The position numbers were made by a program, and so were the translations under genes. Shown here piece after piece: positions 1 to 8,124 of a DNA stretch of 64,000 nt. The notes under the pieces were generated by a model that was given only the letters and a program-made list of their open reading frames with translations, made no database searches and was not told the origin of the DNA. Origin of the DNA: Cystobacter fuscus (GTDB taxonomy: Bacteria > Myxococcota > Myxococcia > Myxococcales > Myxococcaceae); assembly GCF_002305875.1 (NCBI RefSeq), contig NZ_CP022098.1, forward strand, positions 1,240,001-1,304,000. The letters are read 5' to 3'. Positions within the stretch are counted from its first letter, which is position 1. Each line of letters opens with the position of its first letter.

Positions 1-1823
1 TTCAGCAACACGCGCCCCAATTCCTGGGGGATGACTTCGACCAGGGACAGTCCCGGCTCAAGGTCCCTGCGGATCGAGACGGGTGAGCCAGACCGTTGGC
101 TCCATGCGCTGTGGGCGAGTTGAATGTGCTCTTCGACGAGTTGGTTGATGTCCGTCATGCGGCGCTCTCCTGGCCGAATGGAGGCATGATCCAACATGCT
201 GCGGACAATCCCATTCGCGCGCTCCCCATGCTCGGCGATCTTCCTGGCCGTCAGTCCGCAGTCGACGGCGAGCGCCTCGAGGACGGCTTTCTGGTTCGCG
301 GGCAGCCTCGTGAGCTCTTGCAGCAGGTCATCCGTCAGCTCGACCAGCGAGAGAGAGAAGTTGTTGACGAAGTTGAGCGGGTTCTTGATTTCATGCGCGA
401 CTCCCGCCGTGAGCTCGCCCAATGAGGCCATCTTCTCGGCGTGAACAAGCTGGCCTTGCTTCCGGAGGATCTCCTCGTTGGCCTGGCGCAGTTCAATGTT
501 CCGCAGTCGATGAATCTCGCCCTCAAGCGCTTGGCGCTTGGCCAACTCACTTGCGCGCTCGGCTTCGTTGATTCGACTGGCCAAAGCCAGCGCAAATAGA
601 ATCATTTCGATGGTCGAGCCGATCATCAGGAGGTGATGGGTGATGATGTTGGTGGGCAGCAACCCATGAGTATAGAAAGGAGTGAGAGCAAACGACACGC
701 CAAGCACGCTCCAGCCCGCGAGAACAAAGCGCGCGGGCCGGAAGCCACGTCTCCAGATCACGACGGAGACCACGAGCAGCAACGGCGCCAGCGCCTGCGC
801 CAACACGTTTACCATGAGCTGTGAGAGACGAGCCGGGATGAATGCGGCAAGCACCGCGAAGACACCACTGACCGCCACCAGGACGAGCATCAGCCGGTCA
901 ATCCTGGGCACCATCCTCCGGGTATTCAGGACTGAGCGCACGAAAAGAGAGCCAACGAAGATTCCCAGATGCAACAACATCGGCGAGAGTCGCTCCAACC
1001 ACAGGGCGCCATCTGGAAAATATTCGTAGCCGACCACTGAGAAGGACAGTCCAATGCCAGTGCCGTTGAAAACAACATAGAGGGTATAGTAGAGGTAGGC
1101 ACCGTCTTTCAGGAAGAAATAGAGGAATGTGCTGTACAGCGCCATGCTGGCCAGGAAGCCGATGTAGATCCACCACGGGATCAAGCTCAATGCGGCTTCT
1201 TGTATCAACCTCTCGTTGGTCATGATGACGAGGGGAATTCTCATGAGCAACGAGGTCTCGAGCCGAAGATAGACGGTCACGGGCGCGGTACTGGCCTCGC
1301 GCAGGAGGAAGGCAGGAAACCTGCTGGCGATCTCCCTCTGTACCAGGGGCACATGTGCGCCCGCGTGCCGGACATCAAAGGACCCGTCCGGGTTTTGAAA
1401 ATAGATGTCTACCCGCTCGAGAGTCGGATCTCCCAGGGCCAACAACCACTTCTGGTCCGGTGTCAGGTCCTTTTGAAGATAGGAGAAGCGCACCCAACAG
1501 ACACTGCGCGAGTAGCCATAAGTCGGCGTGGCCGTTGACGACCGGGTGAACTGATGGGCGAATTCGCCTCGCGAGACATCCTCGATCGTGAGCGTCCGGG
1601 ACGCGTCCTCCATCAAGAACATATGCGTCCCGACGGGCCAGTTGTCTCGTGTGCCATCCATGACGATGTCTGGCTGAGCCGCGACGGATGTCGACATGAG
1701 GACAACGAACAGAAAGAGCACGATTGCCTTGTGTCTCCCCAGGCATTTCAGCCATCGGCTGAGCACGGCGGTCCCACCCCCCCGCCCCAGGGCTGACCTT
1801 CGCTTGGTTCGATGCTCCGCCAC
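1..1823 (-). CDS. 7TMR-DISM sensor histidine kinase (partial, 3' end outside window)
   Basis: Membrane sensor kinase, read continuously on the minus strand from a GTG at 1823 to the window edge (607 codons, no stop). AGGAGG at 1830-1835 lies 6 nt before this GTG and decides the start. Order: basic N-terminus and hydrophobic signal segment (about residues 32-49); an extracytoplasmic domain rich in aromatic beta-strand residues (about 60-190) like 7TMR-DISMED2; roughly seven hydrophobic helices (about 205-420); a coiled-coil linker; and a HisKA domain with H-box AHEIKNPLNFVNNF, phospho-acceptor His477. The ATPase domain begins near the edge. Known for the family: 7TMR-DISM proteins sense small ligands, often carbohydrates. 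The ligand here is unknown, and no partner regulator is visible in the window. Confidence 0.88.
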   Translation of the reverse strand, partial: MAEHRTKRRSALGRGGGTAVLSRWLKCLGRHKAIVLFLFVVLMSTSVAAQPDIVMDGTRDNWPVGTHMFLMEDASRTLTIEDVSRGEFAHQFTRSSTATPTYGYSRSVCWVRFSYLQKDLTPDQKWLLALGDPTLERVDIYFQNPDGSFDVRHAGAHVPLVQREIASRFPAFLLREASTAPVTVYLRLETSLLMRIPLVIMTNERLIQEAALSLIPWWIYIGFLASMALYSTFLYFFLKDGAYLYYTLYVVFNGTGIGLSFSVVGYEYFPDGALWLERLSPMLLHLGIFVGSLFVRSVLNTRRMVPRIDRLMLVLVAVSGVFAVLAAFIPARLSQLMVNVLAQALAPLLLVVSVVIWRRGFRPARFVLAGWSVLGVSFALTPFYTHGLLPTNIITHHLLMIGSTIEMILFALALASRINEAERASELAKRQALEGEIHRLRNIELRQANEEILRKQGQLVHAEKMASLGELTAGVAHEIKNPLNFVNNFSLSLVELTDDLLQELTRLPANQKAVLEALAVDCGLTARKIAEHGERANGIVRSMLDHASIRPGERRMTDINQLVEEHIQLAHSAWSQRSGSPVSIRRDLEPGLSLVEVIPQELGRVLL

Positions 1824-1896
1824 TCCGTGCCTCCTGAAAACACCGCGACGTTCGCGCGGACGTTATCAAGAGGCGTAGCAAGAACCCAATGCCCTC

Positions 1897-1923
1897 GAGG
1901 CCCGCTCTGGTTGAGCGGGCCTC
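1897..1923. terminator. Perfect 10-bp inverted repeat
   Basis: GAGGCCCGCT and AGCGGGCCTC flank a 7-nt loop, between the kinase start and the transposase remnant. There is no T-run on either side, so it may be a terminator for leftward transcription out of the IS remnant or simply a structured spacer. Confidence 0.35.
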
Positions 1924-1962
1924 CCCACCGCCGTGGTCTCAGAGGGTGTTGAACTGGGGCAG

Positions 1963-2064
1963 TCAGGCGAGGCGCCGGAGCATGAGGTCAATCATTCCGA
2001 GATGGATGAATGCTTCGGAGGAAGACTCCTGGCGCTCGTAGTCCTTTGAGAGGCGCTGCTGCCG
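1963..2064 (-). pseudogene. IS5-family transposase, C-terminal remnant
   Basis: The last 33 codons read RLSKDYERQ..SSSEAFIHLGMIDLMLRRLA, the characteristic C-terminal tail of IS5-family DDE transposases (usually RRLSKDYERLP..SEAWIYLAMIRLMLRRLA). Upstream the homology stops abruptly: neither the DDE catalytic core nor a start codon is present. It is a dead fragment left by deletion or by a later insertion. Confidence 0.72.
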
Positions 2065-2302
2065 AGAGTGTGGACGTGCCACGCTCGACGGTCCTGGCCT
2101 GGGTTGCGTCAGCGCATAAGAGGGATGGGGGCGCTGTTGAGGGGGAGAGAGGGTGCGGAGGGGCCGAGGAGGGCCGCTGACGGGGCCGCCCGAGCGATGC
2201 GCCCGGCCGGTGGAAAGGCCGCGCAGCGCCCTTGGGGTACACGTCTGCCCAGGCCGCGCTCCTCTCAGGTGCGTGGCAGGGGACTGTGGGCTGTCTTGAG
2301 CC

Positions 2303-3125
2303 TCAACACCACGCGGGCTGGGGTGGCCCTCGTGCCGGGGCCAGGCTCGCACCTGCCGTGGGCAAGCCCAGGTGCTCCAGAATCGCCCGCACCCCGGAAG
2401 CCCCCTTCACGTACGCAAATACACTCCGCCGGCCTCCACACCTCACGCAGGCGAACACGTCGAAGTCGAACGTCCTCCTGAGCATCTCTGCCTGGTCCAC
2501 TCGGCATGCAGGTGCGTGTTGGCGTGCAGGGAGAAACCCTCCAGCAATGCGCACCGCGGCTGCTTGTTGTGAGGGGGCCGGACGTCCACCTCCGTCCAGC
2601 GCAGCCGTTGCTGCAGGGAGTGCGCCTGGTACGTGCAGCGCGTCCTCGGGCCCTTGGGCGGGCAGGGCCCCTCTTTTCTCCATGAGGCGCAGCACCCGGT
2701 GGCGCACCCCCCTCAGCAGACGCTCCACCTCGTCTTGCGTGGGTGGCGGCAACGGCTCGAAGTGCACGCCGCCCTCCCTCTGCACAAAAGTACCGTCTGG
2801 CACCAGCGAGTGGAAGTGCGGCGTCACCTGCAAGGCCGAGCCGAAGAACTGGATGAACGACATGGCCCCTGCTTGCCCACCACGGAGGCCCTGCCTCCGC
2901 GCTCTCCGACGTTGTAGGGCGAACACCGCGCGCAGGAAGACAGTGAGGACGTCGGAGAGCAGTCCCACGTCCTTGAGAAGCACCCACCGGACCCGGTGCG
3001 GAAAGGACAGCGTCCACTGACGGTAGGGCACGTGAGGCATCACCCGCTCCACCAAGTGCACCGCCGGTCACATGCGCCCGCTTCGCGTTGCAGGAGGGGC
3101 ACACCCCTCGCCCCTTACCCCTTCA
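2303..3125 (-). pseudogene. IS91-family transposase, frameshifted and internally deleted
   Basis: The region 2303-3061 reads as 252 aa with IS91 landmarks: HLVERVMPHVPYRQWTLSFP, the HFHSLVPDGTF motif, and a C-terminus with a CxxC pair (FACVRCGGRR) ending in GPPQPAWC. The N-terminal zinc-binding stretch (GRGVCPSCNAKRAH, Cys codons near 3090 and 3100) sits in another frame just upstream, so a one-base shift separates it from the body near 3060. The GFSLHANTHLHAEW segment is also out of frame, and the several hundred bases that normally separate it from the C-terminal RRTF motif are missing. I infer an inactive copy. These rolling-circle transposases belong to the Y2/HUH group. Confidence 0.8.
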
Positions 3126-3210
3126 CGAGCCCTGGGGAACACGCCGAGGTTGCGCACGCAGCGCTACGTCATCGCCGAGCGACCTCGGGAGGTTTTCGCG
3201 CGCTTCGGCT

Positions 3211-3840
3211 CTACGGGGAACTCCGTCGACTGCGTTGCGTCGCTTTCGTTTGGGGCCGGGCCGAAGACGCCGCGCCCGTTGCGGCCGTGACGAGTCGGAG
3301 CTCCTCGAGCGCCCCGCGGACGTGATGTGAGAGGTCGTGCTCCTGGGGGTCCTCGACCCAGCGCTCGAACGCGCTTTTGAAGATGGCGATCCCCGCCTCG
3401 GCGATGAGAGTGGCGGCCGGCCTGGCGACGCCTCGCCCTCGCAGGCTTTCGGCGATCGCCGATGCGAGCGATGAGAGCTTGATCAGCTCGCGTTCTCGAA
3501 GCTCGGCATGCGCCGCGATGAGGGCCTGTCGCGTGCGCGCCCGCGCACGGCGCTCCTCGAACATTGGCGCCGTGGCTTCGAGAGCGGTGGCAACGGCGTC
3601 GAGCGGAGCCATCCCTTGTGGAGCACCCGCGATGGTCTCGACGATGAGCTTCTCGAGATCCTTCGAGCCCGAGAACAGGACCTCGCGCTTGTCGGCGAAG
3701 TAGCGGAAGAAGGTCCGCTCGGTGAGCCCGGCGCGCGCGGCGATCTCCTCCACGGTCGTGCGGTCGTACCCGCGCTCTTGGAAGAGTTCCATCGCGGCTT
3801 GCTGCAGCCGTTCGTGTGCGTTGGGTTCCCAGCGGCTCAT
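3211..3840 (-). CDS. TetR/AcrR-family transcriptional repressor
   Basis: 209 aa. The N-terminal TetR DNA-binding domain (about residues 8-58) is clear: AAMELFQERGYDRTTVEEIAARAGLTERTFFRYFADKREVLF. The helical C-terminal domain is of the type that binds a small ligand and dimerises; the tail is rich in Ala, Ser and Arg. It is divergent from the dehydrogenase at 3941, and the 100-bp gap carries a palindrome and two copies of a related half site. This is the usual arrangement for a repressor controlling itself and its neighbour. The inducer cannot be told from sequence. Confidence 0.9.
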   Translation of the reverse strand: MSRWEPNAHERLQQAAMELFQERGYDRTTVEEIAARAGLTERTFFRYFADKREVLFSGSKDLEKLIVETIAGAPQGMAPLDAVATALEATAPMFEERRARARTRQALIAAHAELRERELIKLSSLASAIAESLRGRGVARPAATLIAEAGIAIFKSAFERWVEDPQEHDLSHHVRGALEELRLVTAATGAASSARPQTKATQRSRRSSP

Positions 3841-3861
3841 GCGCTCCAGCCTAGCTGATTT

Positions 3862-3899
3862 CAGGAACTGACATCATCTGATTGCAGGAACTGACATCA
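3862..3899. repeat. Two direct copies of CAGGAACTGACATCA
   Basis: Identical 15-mers at 3862-3876 and 3885-3899, spaced 23 bp (about two helical turns), between tetR and the divergent dehydrogenase. Their CTGACATCA end is the same half site found in the palindrome at 3911-3931. Confidence 0.7.
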
Positions 3900-3910
3900 G
3901 CTGCTAGATG

Positions 3911-3931
3911 TGATGTCAGACCCTGACATCA
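3911..3931. promoter_or_regulatory. Probable TetR operator palindrome
   Basis: TGATGTCAG and CTGACATCA form 9-bp inverted arms around a 3-bp spacer, 10 bp before the dehydrogenase ATG at 3941. A promoter for that gene is plausible just upstream (TTGCAG at 3883, TAGATG at 3905), so a bound repressor would block initiation. The ribosome-binding site AGGAGG (3931-3936) follows directly. Confidence 0.62.
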
Positions 3932-3940
3932 GGAGGTTCC

Positions 3941-4873
3941 ATGCGCGTCTTCGTCACCGGTGCGTCCGGTCACATTGGTTCCGCTGTCGTTCCCGAGCTG
4001 CTCGCCGCGGGGCACAAGGTCGTCGCCCTCGCTCGCTCCGACACCTCGGCCGCCGCATTGGCGTCCGCCGGCGCCGAGGTGCGCAGAGGCACCCTCGACG
4101 ACCTCGATGCTCTCCGAGAGGCCGCCGCCGCCGCGGATGGCGTCATCCACCTCGCGTTCAAGCACGACGTGGCCTTCACCGGCGACTACGCGGGGGCGGC
4201 GGCGGCCGATCTCCGTGCCATCGAGGCCGTCGGTGCGGCGCTCGAGGGCTCCGGCAAGCCGTTCGTGAGCACGGGGGGAACGCTCCCGCTGGCGTTTGGC
4301 GTGCGCGGTCGTATCGGCACCGAAGACGACGTCCTCGAGGGCGGAGCGCGCGTCGATTCGGAGAACGCCGTCATCGCGCTCGGTCAGCGCGGTGTCCGCT
4401 CCTCGGTCATCCGTCTTGCACCGACGGTGCATAGCTCATTGGATCTCCACGGGTTCATCCCGTCGCTCATCGCGATGGCGCGTAAGAACGGCTTCGCTGC
4501 CTACGTCGGAGAAGGGTCCAACCGTTGGCCCGCGCTGCACACACTCGACGCGGCGCGTCTGTACCGCCTGGCATTGGAAGCGGCGCCGGCGGGTTCACGC
4601 CTCCACGGCGTCGTCGACGAGGGCGTCCCGTTCCGCCACATCGCTGAAGCCATCGGCCGTGGCCTCGGGCTACCGGCGACCAGCATCTCGGCGGACGATG
4701 CCAACAAGCACCTCGGCTTCCTTGCCACCTTCGCGCAGCTCGACAACCCCACGTCCAGCGCGCGCACGCGGGAACTCCTGCGCTGGCAGCCGACGCACCC
4801 AGGGCTGCTCGCCGATCTCGCCGAGCGTCACTACTTCGAGCCTTCGCCGTCGTCTGGAAACGCGGCGGCTTGA
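3941..4873 (+). CDS. NAD(P)-dependent epimerase/dehydratase-like SDR oxidoreductase
   Basis: 310 aa, extended/atypical SDR. The nucleotide-binding motif TGASGHIGSAV is at residues 7-17 at the end of the first beta strand, followed by VVALARS, a typical cofactor-specificity loop. The family resembles NAD-dependent epimerases and 3-beta-hydroxysteroid-like dehydrogenases that act on small carbonyl compounds. The usual YxxxK is not obvious, as in several atypical SDRs, so the chemistry is uncertain. AGGAGG precedes the ATG by 4 nt. Transcription is divergent from the TetR gene, whose probable operator overlaps this promoter, so induction by a substrate-like molecule is inferred. Confidence 0.85.
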   Translation: MRVFVTGASGHIGSAVVPELLAAGHKVVALARSDTSAAALASAGAEVRRGTLDDLDALREAAAAADGVIHLAFKHDVAFTGDYAGAAAADLRAIEAVGAALEGSGKPFVSTGGTLPLAFGVRGRIGTEDDVLEGGARVDSENAVIALGQRGVRSSVIRLAPTVHSSLDLHGFIPSLIAMARKNGFAAYVGEGSNRWPALHTLDAARLYRLALEAAPAGSRLHGVVDEGVPFRHIAEAIGRGLGLPATSISADDANKHLGFLATFAQLDNPTSSARTRELLRWQPTHPGLLADLAERHYFEPSPSSGNAAA

Positions 4874-4889
4874 CGTCATCGCGCTCGGT

Positions 4890-5843
4890 CTACGGTGCGA
4901 GTTCCATGGGAAGGCCAAAGCGCGGGAACAGCGCCGCCGTGTCCAGGAACGAGTTCATCGCGGCGATGCGGTCACCCGAGAGTTCGAGCACGATCAGCGC
5001 CCACGGCTGGTGGGGCTGTCCCGGCTCGCTCCCCGGCCGGTACTGTCCGAAGGCGGGCGAACCACACGCCAAGGTCGGCACCAATCGGGAGCCACGGCAG
5101 CCCGAGCCCCGCCCCAATAGCCAGGCACTGATCGCCTCGTGACCGCGAAGCCACAGCGAATAGGGCGGCATCGAGAGGGTCGCGTCCTGGTGGAGCAATT
5201 GCGTGAGCGCGGTCACGTCATACCGCTCGAAGGCTTCGACGTATTGATCCACGAGCGTGGACTGCGCATCGGACAAGGGCGTGCGGGCCTGGGTGAGATC
5301 GTGCGTGGCGAGTGTCGCCCGCGCCCGCTGGAGGGCGCTGTTCACCGAGGCAACCGAGGTGTCGAGACTCTCGGCGGCCTCGGCGGCGGACCAGCCGAGG
5401 ACCTCGGTCAACAGCAGCACCGCGCGCTGCTTGGGCGGCAGGTGTTGGAGCGCGGCCACGAAGGCCAGACGGATGCTCTGGCGCAGCATCAAGCGCTCGG
5501 CGGGGTCCGCGTCCGAGGGGACGGCGAGCGCGTCGGGAATGGGCTCGAGCCAATGCGAGCCCGGCAGCGAGGTGAGGGTGTCATTCACCGTGCCCACGGG
5601 CCCTGTCTCCATGGGGCGAATGCGGCGCGAGTTCTCGCTCAGCGCGTCGAGGCACACGCGGGTGGCGATGCGGTAGAGCCAGGTGCGCAGGGACGCGCGC
5701 TGCTCGAACCGGTCCAGGTTGCGCCATGCCCGTACCATCGTCTCCTGGACGGCGTCATCGGCTTCGGCGGCGGAGCCCAGCATGCGGTAGCAGTGGCCGG
5801 TCAGCGCGGCGCGGTGTTCCTCGAGGGCGTGGGCGGTGTCCAT
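4890..5843 (-). CDS. ECF sigma factor with C-terminal SnoaL-like domain
   Basis: 317 aa from the ATG at 5843; upstream in-frame codons were rejected because a GGAG-type site lies right before this ATG and family homology begins here. Sigma region 2 is [39 protein letters not shown]; region 4 is [44 protein letters not shown]. After about residue 180 comes a SnoaL/NTF2-like fold ([30 protein letters not shown]). Sigma factors of this build (TIGR02960-like, ECF41/56-type) are controlled by the fused tail instead of a separate anti-sigma factor, and none is encoded nearby. It lies 28 bp after the LysR gene on the same strand and may be cotranscribed. Targets are unknown. Confidence 0.86.
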   Translation of the reverse strand: MDTAHALEEHRAALTGHCYRMLGSAAEADDAVQETMVRAWRNLDRFEQRASLRTWLYRIATRVCLDALSENSRRIRPMETGPVGTVNDTLTSLPGSHWLEPIPDALAVPSDADPAERLMLRQSIRLAFVAALQHLPPKQRAVLLLTEVLGWSAAEAAESLDTSVASVNSALQRARATLATHDLTQARTPLSDAQSTLVDQYVEAFERYDVTALTQLLHQDATLSMPPYSLWLRGHEAISAWLLGRGSGCRGSRLVPTLACGSPAFGQYRPGSEPGQPHQPWALIVLELSGDRIAAMNSFLDTAALFPRFGLPMELAP

Positions 5844-5871
5844 CGCTCCGGTAACTATCAGGTCCGCCCGC

Positions 5872-6777
5872 TTACTTCGCGATCTCCAACAGGAAGTCGA
5901 TGAAGGCCCGCACCCGGGCGGCGGGCAGTTCACGGGAGCGGTGGTACACGTAGACCGGATACCTCTCGTCCGACCAGGTGGGCAGCAACTTCACCAGCCG
6001 TCCTGATTCGAGCAGGTCGCGCACACTGAACTCGAAGGGTTGGCCGATGCCATGGCCGCTCAGCATGGCGCCAATGAGGCTGCCCGAGTCATTCACCACG
6101 AGTCGTCCCTGGACGTTCACGGGAATGATTTCCTCCCCGCGCTGGAACTCCCACTCGAAGTAACTCTCCGTGAAGGGATTGCGGACGCGGATGCATTCAT
6201 GACGGCCCTGGGCCAGCTCGCTCGGATGCTTGGGCCGTCCATGCCGTGCGATGTACTCGGGAGAGGCACAGGTCAGCACCCGGGAGCGCGCGAGCTGGCG
6301 GGAGATGAGGCCCGAGGGCTCGGCCTCGCCGAAGCGCACCGCCATGTCCAATCCCTCGGCGACCAGGTCTCCGATGCGGTCGCGCACCACCAGCTCCACC
6401 GACAGCGCCGGGTGACGCGCGAGGAATTCGCCCAGGCGAGGCGCGAGCACGTTATGGCCGAAGGCGGAGTCGACGTTCACGCGCAACAGGCCCCGCACCG
6501 CGCCCGCCGCGTCGGACACCGTCGCCGCGGCGTCCTCGATGCCCGCGAGCAGGGGCGCCACCTGCTCGTAGAAGCGCCGTCCCTCGTCCGTCAGGCTGAC
6601 GGCTCGCGCGGTGCGATCGAACAGCCGCACCCCGACACGCTGCTCCAGCCGGGCCACCGCGCGGCTCACTCCCGACTGCGTCATGCCGAGGCTCTCCGCC
6701 GCTCGGATGAAGCTTCCCGCGTCCACCACCGCGGCCAGAACACCCATGCCTCCCAGGAGTTTTCCATCAACGGCCAT
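5872..6777 (-). CDS. LysR-family transcriptional regulator
   Basis: 301 aa. The ATG at 6777 is chosen because GGGGAG lies 6 nt before it and the winged-helix domain begins at once; the frame stays open upstream but without homology. The HTH is [46 protein letters not shown] (about residues 20-65). The effector-binding domain follows, with the [27 protein letters not shown] segment of the AaeR/DsdC-like proteobacterial LysR group. It is divergent from the SDR gene at 6907 and probably regulates it through the 129-bp gap, which holds a perfect palindrome at 6856-6874. Confidence 0.92.
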   Translation of the reverse strand: MAVDGKLLGGMGVLAAVVDAGSFIRAAESLGMTQSGVSRAVARLEQRVGVRLFDRTARAVSLTDEGRRFYEQVAPLLAGIEDAAATVSDAAGAVRGLLRVNVDSAFGHNVLAPRLGEFLARHPALSVELVVRDRIGDLVAEGLDMAVRFGEAEPSGLISRQLARSRVLTCASPEYIARHGRPKHPSELAQGRHECIRVRNPFTESYFEWEFQRGEEIIPVNVQGRLVVNDSGSLIGAMLSGHGIGQPFEFSVRDLLESGRLVKLLPTWSDERYPVYVYHRSRELPAARVRAFIDFLLEIAK

Positions 6778-6855
6778 GCATGACTCCCCGTCATCCAAGG
6801 ACTGAATCCTATGAGGTGGTGGCATGAGAGGTCGATCTCTATGTTTCGCGTGTCT

Positions 6856-6874
6856 GGACGTCACGGAGACGTCC
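6856..6874. promoter_or_regulatory. Palindrome in the LysR/SDR divergent promoter
   Basis: GGACGTC and GACGTCC are perfect 7-bp inverted arms with a 5-bp spacer (ACGGA), 33 bp before the SDR start. The placement fits a LysR binding site, but the typical T-N11-A core was not matched. Confidence 0.5.
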
Positions 6875-6906
6875 GGCGAATGGGGTCCACACCCGGGGAG
6901 TGCGTC

Positions 6907-7644
6907 ATGGAAATCCAAGGCAAGGTCGTTGCAATCACGGGAGCGTCGAGTGGGATTGGCGAGGCCACGGCTCGCAGACTCGCCGCGCAGGGGGCTCGGG
7001 TCGTCGTTGGCGCTCGGCGTACCGCGCGTCTCGAGGCGCTCGTCGAGGACATCCGCCGTCAGGGCGGCGAGGCCGCGTACCGGCAGTTCGACGTGACCCG
7101 CCGGGAGGACGTGCGGAGCTTCGTGGGGTTCGCCGTCGAGCGCTTCGGCCGGCTCGACGTGCTCGTCAACAACGCCGGCGTGATGCCGCTCTCCCTGATG
7201 GAGCACCTCAAGGTCGAGGAGTGGGAGCGCATGGTCGACGTCAACATCAAGGGCGTGCTCTACGGCATCGCCGCCGCGCTGCCGCTGTTCAAGGCGCAGG
7301 GCTCGGGGCAGTTCGTCAACATCAGCTCCGTGGGCGACCGCGTGGTGGTGCCGACCTCCGCGGTGTACTGCGCGACGAAGTTCGCCGTCCGGGCCATTTC
7401 CGAGGGCTTGCGTCAGGAGGTCGGCGGCTCCATCCGCGTCACGCTCGTGGCTCCCGGCGTGACCGAGTCGGAGCTGGCGGAGTCGATCTCGGATCCAGAG
7501 ATGAAGCGCTTGGCGATCGAGGAGATCCGCAAGAACATCATCCCCGCGGACGCCATCGCCCGCGCGATTGCCTTCGCCATCGGCCAGCCCGCGGATGTCG
7601 ACGTCAATGAACTCGTCGTCCGGCCCACGAGCCAGACGTTCTGA
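6907..7644 (+). CDS. Classical short-chain dehydrogenase/reductase
   Basis: 245 aa. The ATG at 6907 is preceded by GGGGAG and starts directly with MEIQGKVVAITGASSGIGEATA, so the longer in-frame extension is not used. Rossmann motif TGASSGIG is at residues 11-18, NNAG near 88, catalytic Ser in the NISS strand, and YCATK (Tyr and Lys of YxxxK) near 154-158. The ending and the IIPADAIARAIAFAIGQP segment resemble the YdfG/clavulanate-dehydrogenase-like group (cd05233 type), which reduces small aldehydes or oxidises hydroxy acids with NADP. Its partner is the divergent LysR regulator. Substrate unknown. Confidence 0.92.
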   Translation: MEIQGKVVAITGASSGIGEATARRLAAQGARVVVGARRTARLEALVEDIRRQGGEAAYRQFDVTRREDVRSFVGFAVERFGRLDVLVNNAGVMPLSLMEHLKVEEWERMVDVNIKGVLYGIAAALPLFKAQGSGQFVNISSVGDRVVVPTSAVYCATKFAVRAISEGLRQEVGGSIRVTLVAPGVTESELAESISDPEMKRLAIEEIRKNIIPADAIARAIAFAIGQPADVDVNELVVRPTSQTF

Positions 7645-7785
7645 CCGCCGGGCCTCCTCGTGACGCCTCCAGGACAGTGGCTCGGAGGGGCCCCTCACTC
7701 CATGCGTCCGCGCCGCGAGCGCGCTGGTAGCTTCGAGACTCGTGAGGGCGGAGCAACCCGTCCCTCGTCGAGAGGAGTTACAAGC

Positions 7786-8115
7786 GTGTCGAGACTGATG
7801 GGCGGTCTGTTGATGTTGGGGCTGCTGGGCGCATGCCGGACCACGCAGGAGGGCGCGCCGCGGGAGGGCGCGCCGCGCGAGGCGAGCCTGAGCGTGCGCT
7901 CGGGGGCCTCGCTGGAGCAAGCACCCGTGTGTGGCGTGGAGGTTCCGGCGTGCGCCGAGGGCAAGAGCTGCATCGCCTTCACCCTGGAGGGGGAGCGGCA
8001 GGCGCGGTGCCTCGATGCGACGACCGCCTGCTCCGAGCTGCTGTCGTGCTCGGACGGCGCCCGCTGTGTCGTGATGGAGTCCTACCCGCTCCAGCTCAGG
8101 TGCTCGAGCCCCTGA
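7786..8115 (+). CDS. Small Cys-rich lipoprotein
   Basis: 109 aa from a GTG at 7786, supported by AGAGGAG at 7771-7777; longer in-frame starts lack a binding site and would bury the signal peptide. The N-terminus VSRLMGGLLMLGLLGAC is a lipoprotein signal with lipobox LGAC, so the mature protein should be membrane-anchored. The mature part starts with a short repeat (EGAPREGAPREA) and then has about seven cysteines, probably disulfide-bonded in the periplasm or at the surface. No family was recognised. Similar small Cys-rich lipoproteins are common in myxobacteria. Confidence 0.72.
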   Translation: MSRLMGGLLMLGLLGACRTTQEGAPREGAPREASLSVRSGASLEQAPVCGVEVPACAEGKSCIAFTLEGERQARCLDATTACSELLSCSDGARCVVMESYPLQLRCSSP

Positions 8116-8124
8116 GCGGGGCTC
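8106..8124. terminator. Convergent terminator hairpin
   Basis: GAGCCCC and GGGGCTC (7-bp arms, 5-nt loop) overlap the stop codon of the lipoprotein gene and abut that of nagA. A bidirectional position between converging genes fits termination, although no U-tract follows. Confidence 0.5.

Larger units (their letters stand above)
1940..3125. mobile_element. Decayed insertion-sequence region (IS5-type tail plus IS91-type gene)
   Basis: Two transposase remnants of unrelated families lie side by side on the minus strand with no intact transposase. The sequence at 2065-2302 between them holds no gene I can support. GAGGGTGTTGAA near 1943-1954 looks like the terminal repeat of IS5-type elements, but no opposite end was found. 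The kinase at 1-1823 and the TetR gene at 3211 are intact, so the insertions did not break the flanking genes. Confidence 0.6.

Noticed and set aside
1-1881. Several short pieces suggesting a broken kinase gene at the left edge
   Set aside because: Reading the minus strand by hand from the GTG at 1823 gives one uninterrupted frame through the sensor, membrane and HisKA regions to the window edge, so there is no frameshift.
7848-7885. Repeated GAGGGCGCGCCGCG units as a possible regulatory repeat
   Set aside because: They are coding, a two-copy EGAPR repeat in the lipoprotein, with no sign of function beyond that.
5872-7920. LysR frame extended by about 380 codons to 7920
   Set aside because: The extra part is antisense to the SDR gene at 6907 and has no homology; the DNA-binding domain begins at 6777 after a good ribosome-binding site.
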